Shown here piece by piece: positions 1-11,260 of a DNA stretch of 64,000 bases (its first letter is position 1; the number at the start of each line of letters is the position of its first letter). The DNA is from Halichoerus grypus (lineage: Eukaryota > Chordata > Mammalia > Carnivora > Phocidae). Made by a program: the position numbers and the translations under genes. The notes under the pieces were generated by a model, which had not been told where the DNA came from, did not search any database, and saw only the letters and a program-made list of their open reading frames with translations. The stretch lies in contig NC_135724.1 in assembly GCF_964656455.1 (NCBI RefSeq), forward strand, positions 12,981,414 to 13,045,413. The letters run 5' to 3'.

Positions 1-959
1 AATTAAGGGTTTGTGCAATGAGAACTCTCAGCCCTGACATTCTGTAATTTCAGACTTGAAATTGGAATTGTTGAAAAGTATAATAGGGTGCCATATTTGT
101 TAACATGAGAACTCAATGGGAAGGCAACAACTTGGTTGACTGGTTGGTGATCATACCAAGATGTCAAGGTTGAAAGATCTCATTAAAGGCCATATTCATG
201 ATTCAACCTTCTTACACACCCCCAACCACGAGAACTTAAGTTTGGAGTCATTCATTCAATAAACATACACGAGTACTTGCTATATAACAAGAATTCATGT
301 TATAAGGAGCTTCTGTTACTCCCAAGGTCAACTTTTTCGGGCTCAGGAAAGTTTAGCAGCACCCTTCAAACATGCCGGTCCCTGAAAAGCAAGAATGGTG
401 CTGGGGATTGTTCTTGCTGTAGTTACCATTGTCCTTACTTTGCAATCATGCTCATTTTCCAACGGAGCCCAGAAGCCAGAATCTATGCCACCCTTAGGGG
501 TAGCACAGTGTTCTTCATAGTAGCAAATTCTTCCACACTAGGCCTCCAGAATATTTGCATCTACTATGGAGATGATCTCTTCGATCTCAAACAACCCTAA
601 TCGAGAATGAGTGCAGGGAGGGGTGAGGACAGGTTTGCAAAGCAGGCCAACGTCCATATCGCATGAAACAACACCATTCCTAAAATCACACTGGCTGGAC
701 ATTCTCAGGCTGAGCTCCCACAGTGCCCTGGGTGCCACGATTTGGATCAAAATGTTCCTTGACTACAATCAAATAACACTTCCTCATTCACAGAAATAAA
801 ATAAAATAAAATAAAACAGATGTGATTTAAATAATTTCTTCCACCTTTGGCATTTACTGAAAGTTACTTATATTAGAAACAGGTATCAGATGGTATTGAA
901 TTTTGGAGAATGAAAGAAGTAACATGTTTGTTGAATGTGTCCCATCAACAGGCACTAAA

Positions 960-1125
960 CAAGGTGTTTTATTAGTTTATCTCATGTAACCCTCAATACG
1001 AGACAGGGAATATTCTTTGTAAGTCACAGGCTGGGAAATGGAAGCTCAGAGAGGTTGAGTGACCTGCTTAAGGTCTCTAAGCAGTAAACTCTAAATAGTG
1101 TGATTCAAACCCAGGTCTTTCTTAT
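960..1125 (-). mobile_element. MIR SINE
   Basis: GGAAGCTCAGAGAGGTTGAG, TGACCTGCTTAAGGTCTC and TTCAAACCCAGGTCTTTC are the reverse-complement MIR core. Old and diverged. Confidence 0.7.
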
Positions 1126-2139
1126 GCTGAAATCGAGTTTGCCTCAAAAGCTATACACCTGTATTTTGCATCCAAAAAACAATAGTGCAAATTGTATGAG
1201 GGTTCACTCCTAAACAAGTTCAAAAACCATAGACTCAACCTACATCTTTGGCGGTTTTTCCTTCCTCCTTGTGAAGTCGGCACAAATACTGACCCAGGTG
1301 TTAACCAGAATTTAAGAAAGACTTCAGGTGTTCAAGGTTAAAGATCTGCATGGCGAGAGAAAATTAAAGGACCCAAGGAAACGCTCTTAGTCTATTTATG
1401 TGTATGGGTTATTATTGACAAATGCCGAACTCTCCCGAGGATTTGGGGTTTGGCAAGTCCCAGCTGTCACCCCTGGCAGACCACAGCACATTCGGGCAAG
1501 CACACTATACCCTTCAGGCTACGATTTTGTGATGAAAGCCTTAGGTCTATAGTGCTTTAAGGAACCCTAAAGATTATAAAGAATTCTTGGTTCTTTCTGC
1601 CAATGGGAAGAATATGACTTCAAAATTCTATTCATAAGTACATAAATATGAATTTCTACTTCTTATAGCAAAAACAATGTATATGGAAGTGCCTGGCACT
1701 TACTCGCTTACTCACTAACCAGTAAATGTTTATTAAATATAACCTGAGTCTCTGAACTGTTCAGAGTCTACCACCTCCATAAGGCTTTACCAACTCATTC
1801 TCTCCCTCCCACTGAAAAATACTGTTCTAATTACTGCCCTTCTTTGAACACACTTCATTTAATTATATACTTGTCTCTTGAGGGAAAACCTGAGTCTGTG
1901 AGTGTGATGTGTTTCACAATCTTGGCAGCCTGGTAAGAACTTGCTGACTGATTATATTGACTGATAGAACTTGATACCAGCCTTGAGCTGAGGGGGAAGA
2001 TGTTGGTCTGGATGACAGAAGGTTCCCAGGGCTAGAAGACAGCGTCCTGATGGTCCTCTTAGTGTGGAATACCACTCAGAGGGAGCGGTGGGGAAGCAAG
2101 GTGGCTATGAAGAAGCACCAGCCCCATGGCAGTAACACA

Positions 2140-2310
2140 GCTGCTCAACGTGGGATCCTTGACACTTGCCTCAGAATCACTTCTGGTGCCTGTTTCAAAA
2201 TACTTCTTCTTGAGCCTCACCCCAAATAATAAATCAGAACTCACAGGGATGGGGCCTCTGAATCTGCATTTCAACAAGGCTCTGGGGAGATTCTGATGCA
2301 CACAAAACTT
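2140..2310. mobile_element. hAT-Charlie-like short element, family uncertain
   Basis: CAGAATCACTTCTGGTGCCT, GAGCCTCACCCCAAATAATA and GGGGAGATTCTGATGCACAC resemble the common 'gattctgatgcac' Charlie MITE. Similar remnants lie at about 43771-43990 and 53640-53780. Confidence 0.6.
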
Positions 2311-3319
2311 CTAGTGTTCCTAGAATGAGTGATAAGGCGTCTCATGGCAGCAAGTAAAATGATAAGCCCACCAACACCCTGCCTTCTGCACTGGCTCCCA
2401 CCCAGCAAACCCAGGTCCCTGACATAAAAGAGATTCCTTATTTTCATCACTGAGTTGCAATAATGCACTGAATGGTACTAGAATGTAGGGAACAAAGCTA
2501 GCCAGGGAATCAACTGGCGTGTCGAGCTGAGAGAGCACGGGGGTGGGGTGGAGGAGAAGGCGAAAGGCAATTAGCAAAAGTTCAAGAAGCTAAGTGAGGA
2601 TGCAGATACCAGTCCCTCTCTGATAGGGCTTTTGTGCTGCAAATAAATTCAGTAGCGTCTAGAAGCCTCTGGGACGTACCTGGTACAGAGGAGATTCTCA
2701 ACAGATGGCAACCACCCCAGGATGATTTCCACTGAGTTTCCCTTTCACGTGCATTCTGCCGAGGCTGGAGAAGGTTCTAAGGAATTCAACCAGGATGGGC
2801 ACCATCCCCAACACACACATCTGGTGCCCACAAGCGACGTCAGGTAAGTGGGGCTGAGTTCGTAGTCTCAGCTGTAGAGGAAGGCTCATGCAGATGGGGG
2901 TGCCCTTGGGGAGAGTGTTGCTCCTACTCATTAAAGCCCAGTGGCACCAGCCTCTGCAAGCCACGCTACCAAATATTCTGGTCTCCTCGCCCTGAATTGT
3001 GGGGGTAAATCAGAGGAACACAAGATACAGGATGAGGTCCAGAAGGCCTGAAAGGGGTGAAGCTCTGAAATTTAAGATGAATGTGCACAGAAGGCTAAAG
3101 ATGATGGCGTTGGTCACCGAACAGGCCCTGGAGCTGTCCTCTGGCTCTCCTCTGTGCCAATCTGCTCAGATATCACAGGAGGGGATCAGAGTAGGCTTCT
3201 TGTTCACTCCTGGTGTGCAGTACTTTTTGGCTGGGGCTCCCTTTGACCCTAACAGGGCGACCTGTAAGTCTTTCTAAGGGTTGCAAAAGTCCCTGCAAAC
3301 ACCACTGTGCTAGGCTGAG

Positions 3320-3760
3320 CACCTCCAACACAACACGGTCCAAACTGAACTCATCTTCTCCCCTAAACCGTCCCTTCTCTAGTTTTGCCGATTCTGATCA
3401 AAGGCATTGCATCTGGCTCTCAGCTCAACCAAAAACCTGAATCGTATTCCGCTCTCCTCCTCTTTTCTCTTGTCTCCAAAGCATCCTGTCAATGTGAACA
3501 CTCACTTAAATATTATGGCTCTTTTCTCCTCCCCACCTGCACTGTCGCTGACTTACTTAGCTGAGGCCCTGGCATTTCTCACCTGGAATTCTGCAAGAGC
3601 CTCCAGGCTTCGCTTCCTGCTTCTAATCTCTCTCCCCTCTGAGACACTTGCCACAGGGCTGTCTTAGTGAGTCTTCTTCACAAACGAGATCATCACACCC
3701 TACCTCCTATTAAAAATCTCTGCTATCGTCTGCATTGTTTATTGCATTGCTCTCCAGAGG
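3320..3760 (+). repeat. Unassigned ancient interspersed repeat
   Basis: The segment contains CAAACTGAACTCATCTTCTC, AACCAAAAACCTGAATCGT and CACCTGGAATTCTGCAAGAG, a pattern I have seen dispersed in mammals but cannot name. Open frames over it are chance. An 18-base perfect tandem duplication (AATACTGGGTACTCTGAA) follows at 3805-3840. Confidence 0.4.
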
Positions 3761-3918
3761 AAGATGCATAAGATGATCTTTATATTAGGCCTTGGGCTGT
3801 ATGGAATACTGGGTACTCTGAAAATACTGGGTACTCTGAAGGTTCCTTCCTCTACAAAACAGCTTACTCCTCTAAAGCACACTCTTTCACGCATCATTGG
3901 ACTCCCATCACGTTTGAG

Positions 3919-4117
3919 AAGAGCGCTGTCCAATAGGAATGTCTGCAGTGATGATAATGTTCTATCTCTCTGCTGTTTGATGAGGTTGCCGCTCGCAACA
4001 TGTAGCTATTGATCTCTGGAAATGTGGCTAGTGTGACAGAGAAACTGTGTTTAATTTTACTTAATTTTACTAACCACACACAGCTAGTGGCTATCATATT
4101 GGACAGCGCAGTTCCAG
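3919..4117. mobile_element. MER5A-like hAT-Charlie element
   Basis: The ends are GCGCTGTCCAATAGGAAT and its counterpart ATATTGGACAGCGCAG, with GGAAATGTGGCTAGTG and CAGCTAGTGGCTATC inside. This is a short non-autonomous DNA transposon with the typical terminal inverted repeats. Confidence 0.85.
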
Positions 4118-4289
4118 AATCTAAAAAGAGCAACAACAAAAACTTGTGACCTGAAATCTGAGCTTCAGAGGGTAAGCAAACTCAAAAAGTAGGAAATCTG
4201 GTTCGTAGACTTCCACATGAGGCACTGGGTGCTGAGAGGATGCTAAATCAATTATGGATCAGTAGCGCCTCCTGGCTCTCAGAAAAGAA

Positions 4290-4960
4290 AGATGCCAATC
4301 ATTTGAGAATAAATGCCTCCAGTATTCCCGCAGGTGAATATCAACCAACTATGATTTTACAAAATATCACCAAACATACAATGAAACAAGCGACCATGAA
4401 ATAAGGTCAGCAGAAACAAACAAAAACAGATTTAGAGCCCAAGATTTTCAGCTACTGACACTACCATATACAGAATGTAAAATCACCATGTCTGAAATGT
4501 TAAAAAAAAAAAAAAAAGTTAGAGTCCCCAAAATGAACAAGTGGTAAGACCATCATATATGACCAGGCATATTTTAAAAGGAACCAAACAGAAATTTTAG
4601 AAATGAAATAATAAGTATTGAAATTAAAAATTGAAGAGAGGGTTAAACATTAGACACCACTGAAGAAAGAATTAATGAGATAAAAGATAGATATAAAGAA
4701 GTAACTGAGAATGGACTGTAAAGAAGTAAGGAGATGGAAAATGTAAAAGGGAGATTAATAGATACCCAACAGAATAAGAAATAGTGTCTATTTTAAGTCT
4801 CAGAAGCAGAAAATACAGAGGATGGATGAGGGACAAATTTGAAGAGAGGAGGCTGAGAAATTCCCAGAACTGATGAAATATGAAATACACAAATCCACAG
4901 ATTTTGAAAGCAGTCTTACAAGCAGAACGAGACCAAAGCAAAATTATAAAGTAGAAGGTT
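4290..4960 (+). mobile_element. Old L1 fragment (5' part / ORF1 region)
   Basis: It contains typical L1 ORF1-region phrases such as GAAATGAAATAATAAG, AGAAAGAATTAATGAGAT and CCCAGAACTGATGAAATATG. No intact frame remains. The long antisense open frame over it is not a gene. Confidence 0.7.
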
Positions 4961-5743
4961 TTCTTCTCTGCCCCTCCTATTCTTGGAAATGTCTTTCTCG
5001 TTTTCAAGGATCCTCTGCCAAGCTTCCAAATGCCCAGCTCCCCCACACTGCCCCCAGCCCATTCGAGTTTATTATACACACACCCTCAACCAAACCAGCA
5101 CTTTTCAAGATAGCAGAGAATGATAATAAAATAATCACATAAACCAGCCTGTGCTTATTTATGTTCTAGCTCATGAGTTGCCCCTCCCATTAGATAATGC
5201 TTTAAAATAACTTTACACTACAGATGTCCCTTGAGGAGGGACACAATTATTGGAGTTCGAGGCACATTGCCAGAAAGAGATCTGAAAGAGAAAAAGACTC
5301 TGCGTGTCCTCAGTTCACCTCGGTTTGGGGGCCCTGCCCAGCTGGAGCACTCCTAAGCTGGGCGAGTGTCTAACTCACCCACACATGAAATTAGCCCGCC
5401 AGTGCGGTGGGTCCTTCATCATCAAAGAGAATTGATTTCATATTTATTATCAAAATTAAGAGGATGGAAACCAATATGTCATGTCTCTCAGAGACCCCCC
5501 CAGCCCTATAAGTGGCCTATACGACCAGTATCTAAGACCAACCACCACAGAGCATTCCTCCGGCCACAATTATCTGTTCAATGGGGAATGTGGCCATTCC
5601 ACCAATACTTACTGAGCACGTACTATGTACTAGGTCCACAGGACACACAGCAAAGTGGACAAGATCTCTGCTCTCTCGGACCTTACACTGGGGCGAAGAG
5701 GAGGCAATATATAAATAAACACAAACATTTATATACATTTCTC

Positions 5744-5868
5744 TTTTTTTAACTGGCTCCACGCCCAGCGTAGAGCCCAATGCGGGACTTGAACTCAAGA
5801 CCCTGCAATCAAGACCTAAGCTGAGGTCAAGAGTCAGACGCACAACCGACTGAGCCATCCGGGCGTCC
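5744..5868 (-). mobile_element. Carnivore SINE (SINEC type), old copy
   Basis: The reverse strand begins GACGCCCGGATGGCTCAGT and ends in an A-rich tail (T run at 5744-5750). It is diverged from the younger copies in the window. Flanks ATACATTTCT and ATACGTTTCT look like a decayed target-site duplication. Confidence 0.85.
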
Positions 5869-7230
5869 CTGTATACGTTTCTTACATATGTATACACGTG
5901 TGCATGTGGCTGCACTGCGGAGAATGGATGCAGGAAAAGAAGGGAGGCACTTTAGATAGAGTTATGTTTCTATTATCCAGAGGAGGGGCCACGGAGTTTG
6001 GATCAGGACAGTGGGTGAATTTGAGAGATAACAGGATGTAGTGACTGGTTGTGTGGGTAAAGGAGGAAAATCATTGTGGGAAATGATAGGAGTCCCGTTT
6101 GGACCTCTGGGTGCATGGTACGGCCATTCAACAAGAGAAAAGAGGGAAAGAGGGGCAGGTGAATTCAGCTTGCAGTGTCTGTGTCACACGTAGGCGGCCA
6201 CGGGCAGTTGGATATGCGGCTGGAACTCGGCAAGGAGACCCGGGACACAAAGATTGGAGAGCGGTCAACATAGAACTAACGACCGAAGCCAACTAATTGT
6301 TATCGACAACAAATGGCACCTGGAATAAAACGTTAAGCAATGTTAACACTTCAGGGGCAGGCAGAGGGAGAGTTGAAGAGTGCTGTGTCTGGGCAGCAAA
6401 GAGAAGAAAGCACTTCAAGAACGTCCCCAGAGAAGCAGGGGTAGGGCCTGGAGTTTAAGTCTTGAAAGCTGTTAAAATTGCCAGTTTGAGACCTGGAGGA
6501 GCAACTATAGTGTGATGAACAGCGCCATCTCGTGGAAGGTAAGCCGAACAGCCGGGGGAGGACCGATTTTCTTCCTTGATAATCAATCACATTGAGTTGG
6601 AGTTGGAATGAACCTTAGAGAGATGTTTTACAGAGGAAGCATAGGCCACAAGAACTGAGTTTGACTTCCCCACAAGTTATGTAAGTTCTCCAGGGAGAGC
6701 TAGAACTACTACTTGGCTTGTGGGCTCCCAAGCCTTACTACCTCCAAGGGGACTGTGGGTCACAGAACACTGTCAGACCCAGACTAACTGTGACCGAGGT
6801 GTCCCTGGGATCCCCCTGCTCCTTAGGACCTGCACAAGGTTTGGATCAAATCCCCATTCCTCGCCCTGCAGAATGCCCTCTGCTTTTCCAAGGCCTGTGT
6901 AAATTCCCGACACCTCGGGGTCCAGAATCTTCCTCTCCCGAATTCCCATCCTCAACTTTAATTCAGCCTTTGCATCAACTCCAACATGGAAACAAACCCC
7001 GTCTATGGTGCTGGGGTTGAGATAACAACCAAAAGCAGCCTCACACCACCACAAACGAAACACCCCACCCAAGGTCAACGTGGAGACAGGGAACTGGAAG
7101 AATAAGAACAAGAAGCCCTTGTCTTGACAGTATTTTGACTGATTCCACCACATGCCATGGGTTTCCTTTCTTTCCTTTCTTCCCTAACACTCTCAGGAGA
7201 AAACCATTCTTTTCACGTTGTCTTTTTTGT

Positions 7231-7380
7231 TTTTAAGATTTTATTTAGTTAATTTGAAAGAGACAGGGAGAGCACAGAGGGAGAAGCAGGCTCCCTGCTG
7301 AGCAGAAAGCCCCATGTGGGGCTCGATCTCAGGACCCCGAGATCATGACCTGAACCACAGGCAGACGCTTAAGCTAATTC
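7231..7380 (-). mobile_element. Carnivore SINE fragment, head degraded
   Basis: It contains the reverse-complement body with AAGATTTTATTT at the tail side, GAGAAGCAGGCTCCCTGCTG and GATCATGACCTGA. The tRNA-like head is degraded after about 7370. Confidence 0.85.
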
Positions 7381-7989
7381 TGCTGCAGGAGGGATATTTT
7401 TTATTTGAACTTTCTGCAGTTCAGGACTAAATAATCCAGCTCCGATAGTGCCATAGATAATGTCTTTGCCTTTACTCAGAGAACATTTATCTTACAACCC
7501 AAAACTTGTCAAATAAGTTCTCTCTATGATCCTTTTGAACATAACACTAAATTTAGATTGTGCAAAATTGAGGGCCTCCCCTGTATTCTATTCTGGTAAG
7601 AAAATACAAATGTATATAGAATTAAAAATCCAAGTTCTATCAAAAGATTCTCTCCACAAGCTGAGATATTCTAAAGTGCAGTTGCAGGATTTCAAAATTA
7701 AATCTTACACACATTTGAGCAACTCTTTTTCTTAAATGTATTCAGTTCCCCCTTTCTTCTTCCGTAATTAATTTAAATGTCTTCCTGTCTGCAGGTTTGG
7801 TTTTCAATACTTGCAATTAGCTAAAAGCATCAAAAGCTGAGGTTTGGGGATGCTTTGATTAGAGACTCCCAGCTGATCGTGAACAAAATGCAATTAAACG
7901 GTGAAGAATCCATTTGTTAAAAACAAGAACCTTAAGACACGGACATGAGAACACGACTTGGTTTACAACACAGTTCTTCACAGACTCTG

Positions 7990-8436
7990 TGAAAGAGGGC
8001 GTCAACCACCTCCATTTTGACCTCAGTCTGTACTTCCTAGTTGATTAAGTTCTTCTTTCTAGCGTATCTCTTCACTCAGGCAAAAGCCTTGGGGGGAGCA
8101 TCCCCTGATGGGAACTGAAACCACCCTCTCCAGCCGTAAGGACTGCCCTGAGCCAGCAAGACCCCGTGTGACTGACCCCAAGACAATGATCGACCTGACC
8201 TCCACTGCCCACCTGCATGTACCCACTGACCTTTGTCCTTCATTTTCTGTATATAAACCTAGAAGAATTTTTAGCACGTTGGAGACAGTCTCTGAGATGC
8301 TAGTCCACTGTCTTCCCGGTGTTGGCGTCCCCAAAATAAATTCCTTTCTTGCTTCACCCCTCCTCCTCTCTCTGCCTTTAGATTTTGTCAGTGGCAAGTG
8401 GCTAAATCTGGTCTGCACCCCTGCGCCCCAATTACA
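7990..8436 (+). mobile_element. Probable endogenous retroviral LTR (ERV1-like), boundaries approximate
   Basis: The segment has the order expected of an LTR: a C-rich U3 stretch, TATATAAA at 8250-8257, and AATAAA at 8335-8340 followed by a T/C-rich U5. No retroviral coding sequence adjoins it and no clean terminal duplication was found. The family is not identified. Confidence 0.55.
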
Positions 8437-8722
8437 TCAAGCCTTTCCAAATTCCAACTGATGATGGCGTCACAAAAATTCTGTAGTGACTCTGTGTGAA
8501 CATCTACAAATTTATGAAATTTTACAACGGCGATTTCTGTGTTGGTAGAATAGAGCACCATATTTGGACACCATTATGAATTTTATGAATGCACACAATT
8601 CCTAGTCTATTGCTGTTTCATGAGGGTTTTTTTAATTTAGGAAAGAAAATTGTTTCCATTATAACATGGAGGTCTACCAAAGTTTCTATTTGTATAATCA
8701 CTATAAAAATAATTTTATCTTT

Positions 8723-9420
8723 GCAGAGAAAGGGGAACCCTCCTACACTATTGGTGGGAATGCAAGCTGGTGCAGCCACTCTGGAAAACAGTATGGAGGT
8801 TCCTCAAAAAGTTGAAAATGGAGCTACTCTACGACCTAGCAATTGCACTACTGGGTATTTACCCCAAGGATGCAAATGTAGGGATCCGAAGGGGTACGTG
8901 CACCCCAATGTTTATAGCAGCAATGTCCACAATAGCCAAACTATGGAAAGAGCCTAGATGTCTATCAACAGATGAATGGATAAAGAAGATGTGGTGTGTA
9001 TATACAATGGAATATTATGCAGCCATCAAAAAATGAAATCTTGCCATTTGCAACAATGTGAATGGAACTAGAAGGTATTATGCTAAGTGAAGTAAGTCAG
9101 TCAGAGAAAGACAATTATCATATGATCTCAGTGTTAGGAGGAATTTGAGAAACAAGACAGGATCATAGGGGAAGGGAGGGAAAAATGAAAGAAGATGAAA
9201 CCAGAGAGGGAGATAAACCATAAGAGACTCTTAATCTCAGGAAACAAACTGAGAGTTGCTGGAGTGGTGGGGGTGGGAGGGATGGGGTGGCTGGGTGATG
9301 GACATTGGAGAGGGTATGTGCTATGGTGAGCGCTGTGAATTGTGTAAGACTGATGAATCACAGACCTGTATCCCTGAAACAAATAATACATTACATGTTA
9401 ATTTAAAAAAGGAAAAAAAT
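8723..9420 (+). mobile_element. 5'-truncated L1 3' end with perfect target-site duplication
   Basis: It encodes the last part of L1 ORF2 (IYPKDANVGIRR... MEYYAAIKK, stop near 9036), followed by the L1 3'UTR and an A-rich tail. The 15-base duplication AATAATTTTATCTTT sits at 8708-8722 and 9421-9435. The short open frame is a fragment of reverse transcriptase ORF C-terminus, without the catalytic domains. Confidence 0.93.
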
Positions 9421-9785
9421 AATAATTTTATCTTTAATGTTGAATCTTTTAACCTTTCAAATTTACAATTGAGTTCATGTCAGATGTTTTTCATTTGATA
9501 AGTGGTAATTCTAAAAGCTATGAAAGAAAAAGACAACCATTGTTGAAATTAACATAAATGATTTCCTATTTGAAACAGCTCGTGACCCTGATACAAAGCT
9601 GCCATCATGTCACTGGGGCATTCTTCCACTAATGGAACCAATAGATCTATAGCTGTTGCTTCACTTGGCCTCTGCACACAAAAAACTTGGAACTGAAAAC
9701 AAGTTCGTTAATGTAGAAAAATAGTCACATGAATATGAGTGAAAAACAACACTTCCCAAAGTGCTACATAAAAGTCCCTTCTCAA

Positions 9786-9898
9786 TGTGGTATACGTATA
9801 TACAATGGAATATTATTCAGCCATAAAAAGAAGGAAATCCTGACTTTTGCAACAACATGGATGGCCCTTGAGGGCATGATGCTAAGTGAGATAAGCAG
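9786..9898 (+). mobile_element. Short L1 ORF2-end fragment
   Basis: TACAATGGAATATTATTCAG and AACAACATGGATGG followed by TGATGCTAAGTGAGATAAG are standard L1 ORF2 3' sequence. It is truncated on both sides. Confidence 0.85.
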
Positions 9899-10004
9899 CT
9901 AACATTCTCAGGAGTTTCTCACACCCCTTCTACCCAACAACTAGACCTAATTCCCTGCCTCTCTGCTTTGCATGTACTGTTTCCTCCCTTGTTTTCCTTA
10001 CCTG

Positions 10005-10220
10005 GGTAATGCTTCCTGGTCCTTTAAAACTCAGCTCAGATGCTAGAGGATCCCTCAGGCTGGGCTGGGAGCCCTCCCTCTGTGCTCAGAAGACCCTCTA
10101 AATACCCTATCCTCATCCTAGCCGATAGCTCGTTTCCTACGTAACTATGGCCTCTGTGTCTTATTCATGTCTTTGCTTCCCCACATTTTGACTGCTGTCT
10201 AACACCATCAATGTCTATCA
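10005..10220 (+). mobile_element. L2 LINE 3' segment
   Basis: CCTTTAAAACTCAGCTCAGATGC followed by a CCTCCCTCTGTGC stretch and CTCATCCTAGCC matches the L2 3' region order, strongly diverged. Confidence 0.6.
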
Positions 10221-11034
10221 AATGAATGACTGAGCTGACGAAAATTTTCTTGATAATTTTGTGGACAAGATGGAGGCAGGAAATGATAGTCCACTTCGGT
10301 GGTTTCACAGGTAGGTGAGCAAGCAGCCTTGCCTATTGGATACTCAATACAATTTTATCTAAAAAAGAAATAATAAATTCATTATTGAGACTGATGCACT
10401 TAAAATTATTGAAAACAGTAGTGTCAAGCTTATTCGCCACCTCTTGTAACTCCATCATTAGTGCTTGGGTTCCCACTGGGATTAATTTTATGGCAAAGAG
10501 AACGATGCTCAGGATGGCCTCATGTTCACCAGCTGACTCTTGGGCCAGCAACTTTGCAATGATGCTTTGCCAAGAATGGGAAAACCTGTTCTCTACCTGG
10601 ATAGCCATTGACCTAATTACTCTACCCATTTAGTTTCTGCTTTTTCCTCAGTCAGCAAAGAATATGAATTAAGGACAGGGGAACGCAGCTTACCTCAGCT
10701 CCCCATGACTTGCCTTCAGGGTTAGGTCAAACTTAGTCATCAACACCAGGCCCTTGAAAAAGGAAAGAAGGCCTGTTTATTTGGGTGCAGGGCACGAAGT
10801 GCTCAGCTCCTGCAGTGTCCAAGCTTTGGTCCTTCGGCATAAAACTCCCTTTATCCAGGCATTTTCCCTAAAAAGTGATGGAACTGAAGATAGTGATGGT
10901 AAGGACCCCTTTTGGACACAGGGTGACCAAGGAGGAGGCAAGGGTGAAACCGAGAAGTTGAGTCAGGTCTCAGCTTGTGGGCACAGGGGCAGGATGCTCA
11001 TTGCAACTAGTGCTCGACATCCATTCATTTAGGT

Positions 11035-11260
11035 GGTTCCCATCTCTTGGCTATTTTGAACAGTGCTCCAGTGAACTTAGGAGGGCAAATAGCTCTTCGA
11101 GATCCTGATTTCAATTCTTGCGGCTAAATCCCCAGGACAGGGATTGCTGGATCATAGGGTAGTTCTATTTTTAATGTTTTGAGGAGCCTCCATACCACTT
11201 TCCATAGCAGCTGTACCATTTTAAATTCCCACCAACAGTGTACAGGGGAAACTCCATCTA
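11035..11260 (-). mobile_element. L1 ORF2-end fragment, minus strand
   Basis: Reverse complements of L1 motifs are present: GAGGAGCCTCCATACCACTT and CCCACCAACAGTGTACAGG, plus GATTGCTGGATCATAGGGT. Confidence 0.85.

Noticed and set aside
4672..5079. 135-codon minus-strand open frame, hydrophobic
   Set aside because: It is antisense to an old L1 fragment; the Leu/Ile/Phe richness simply reflects A-rich L1 sequence read backwards.
8770..9036. 88-codon open frame as a host gene
   Set aside because: It is the C-terminal end of L1 ORF2 in a truncated insertion.
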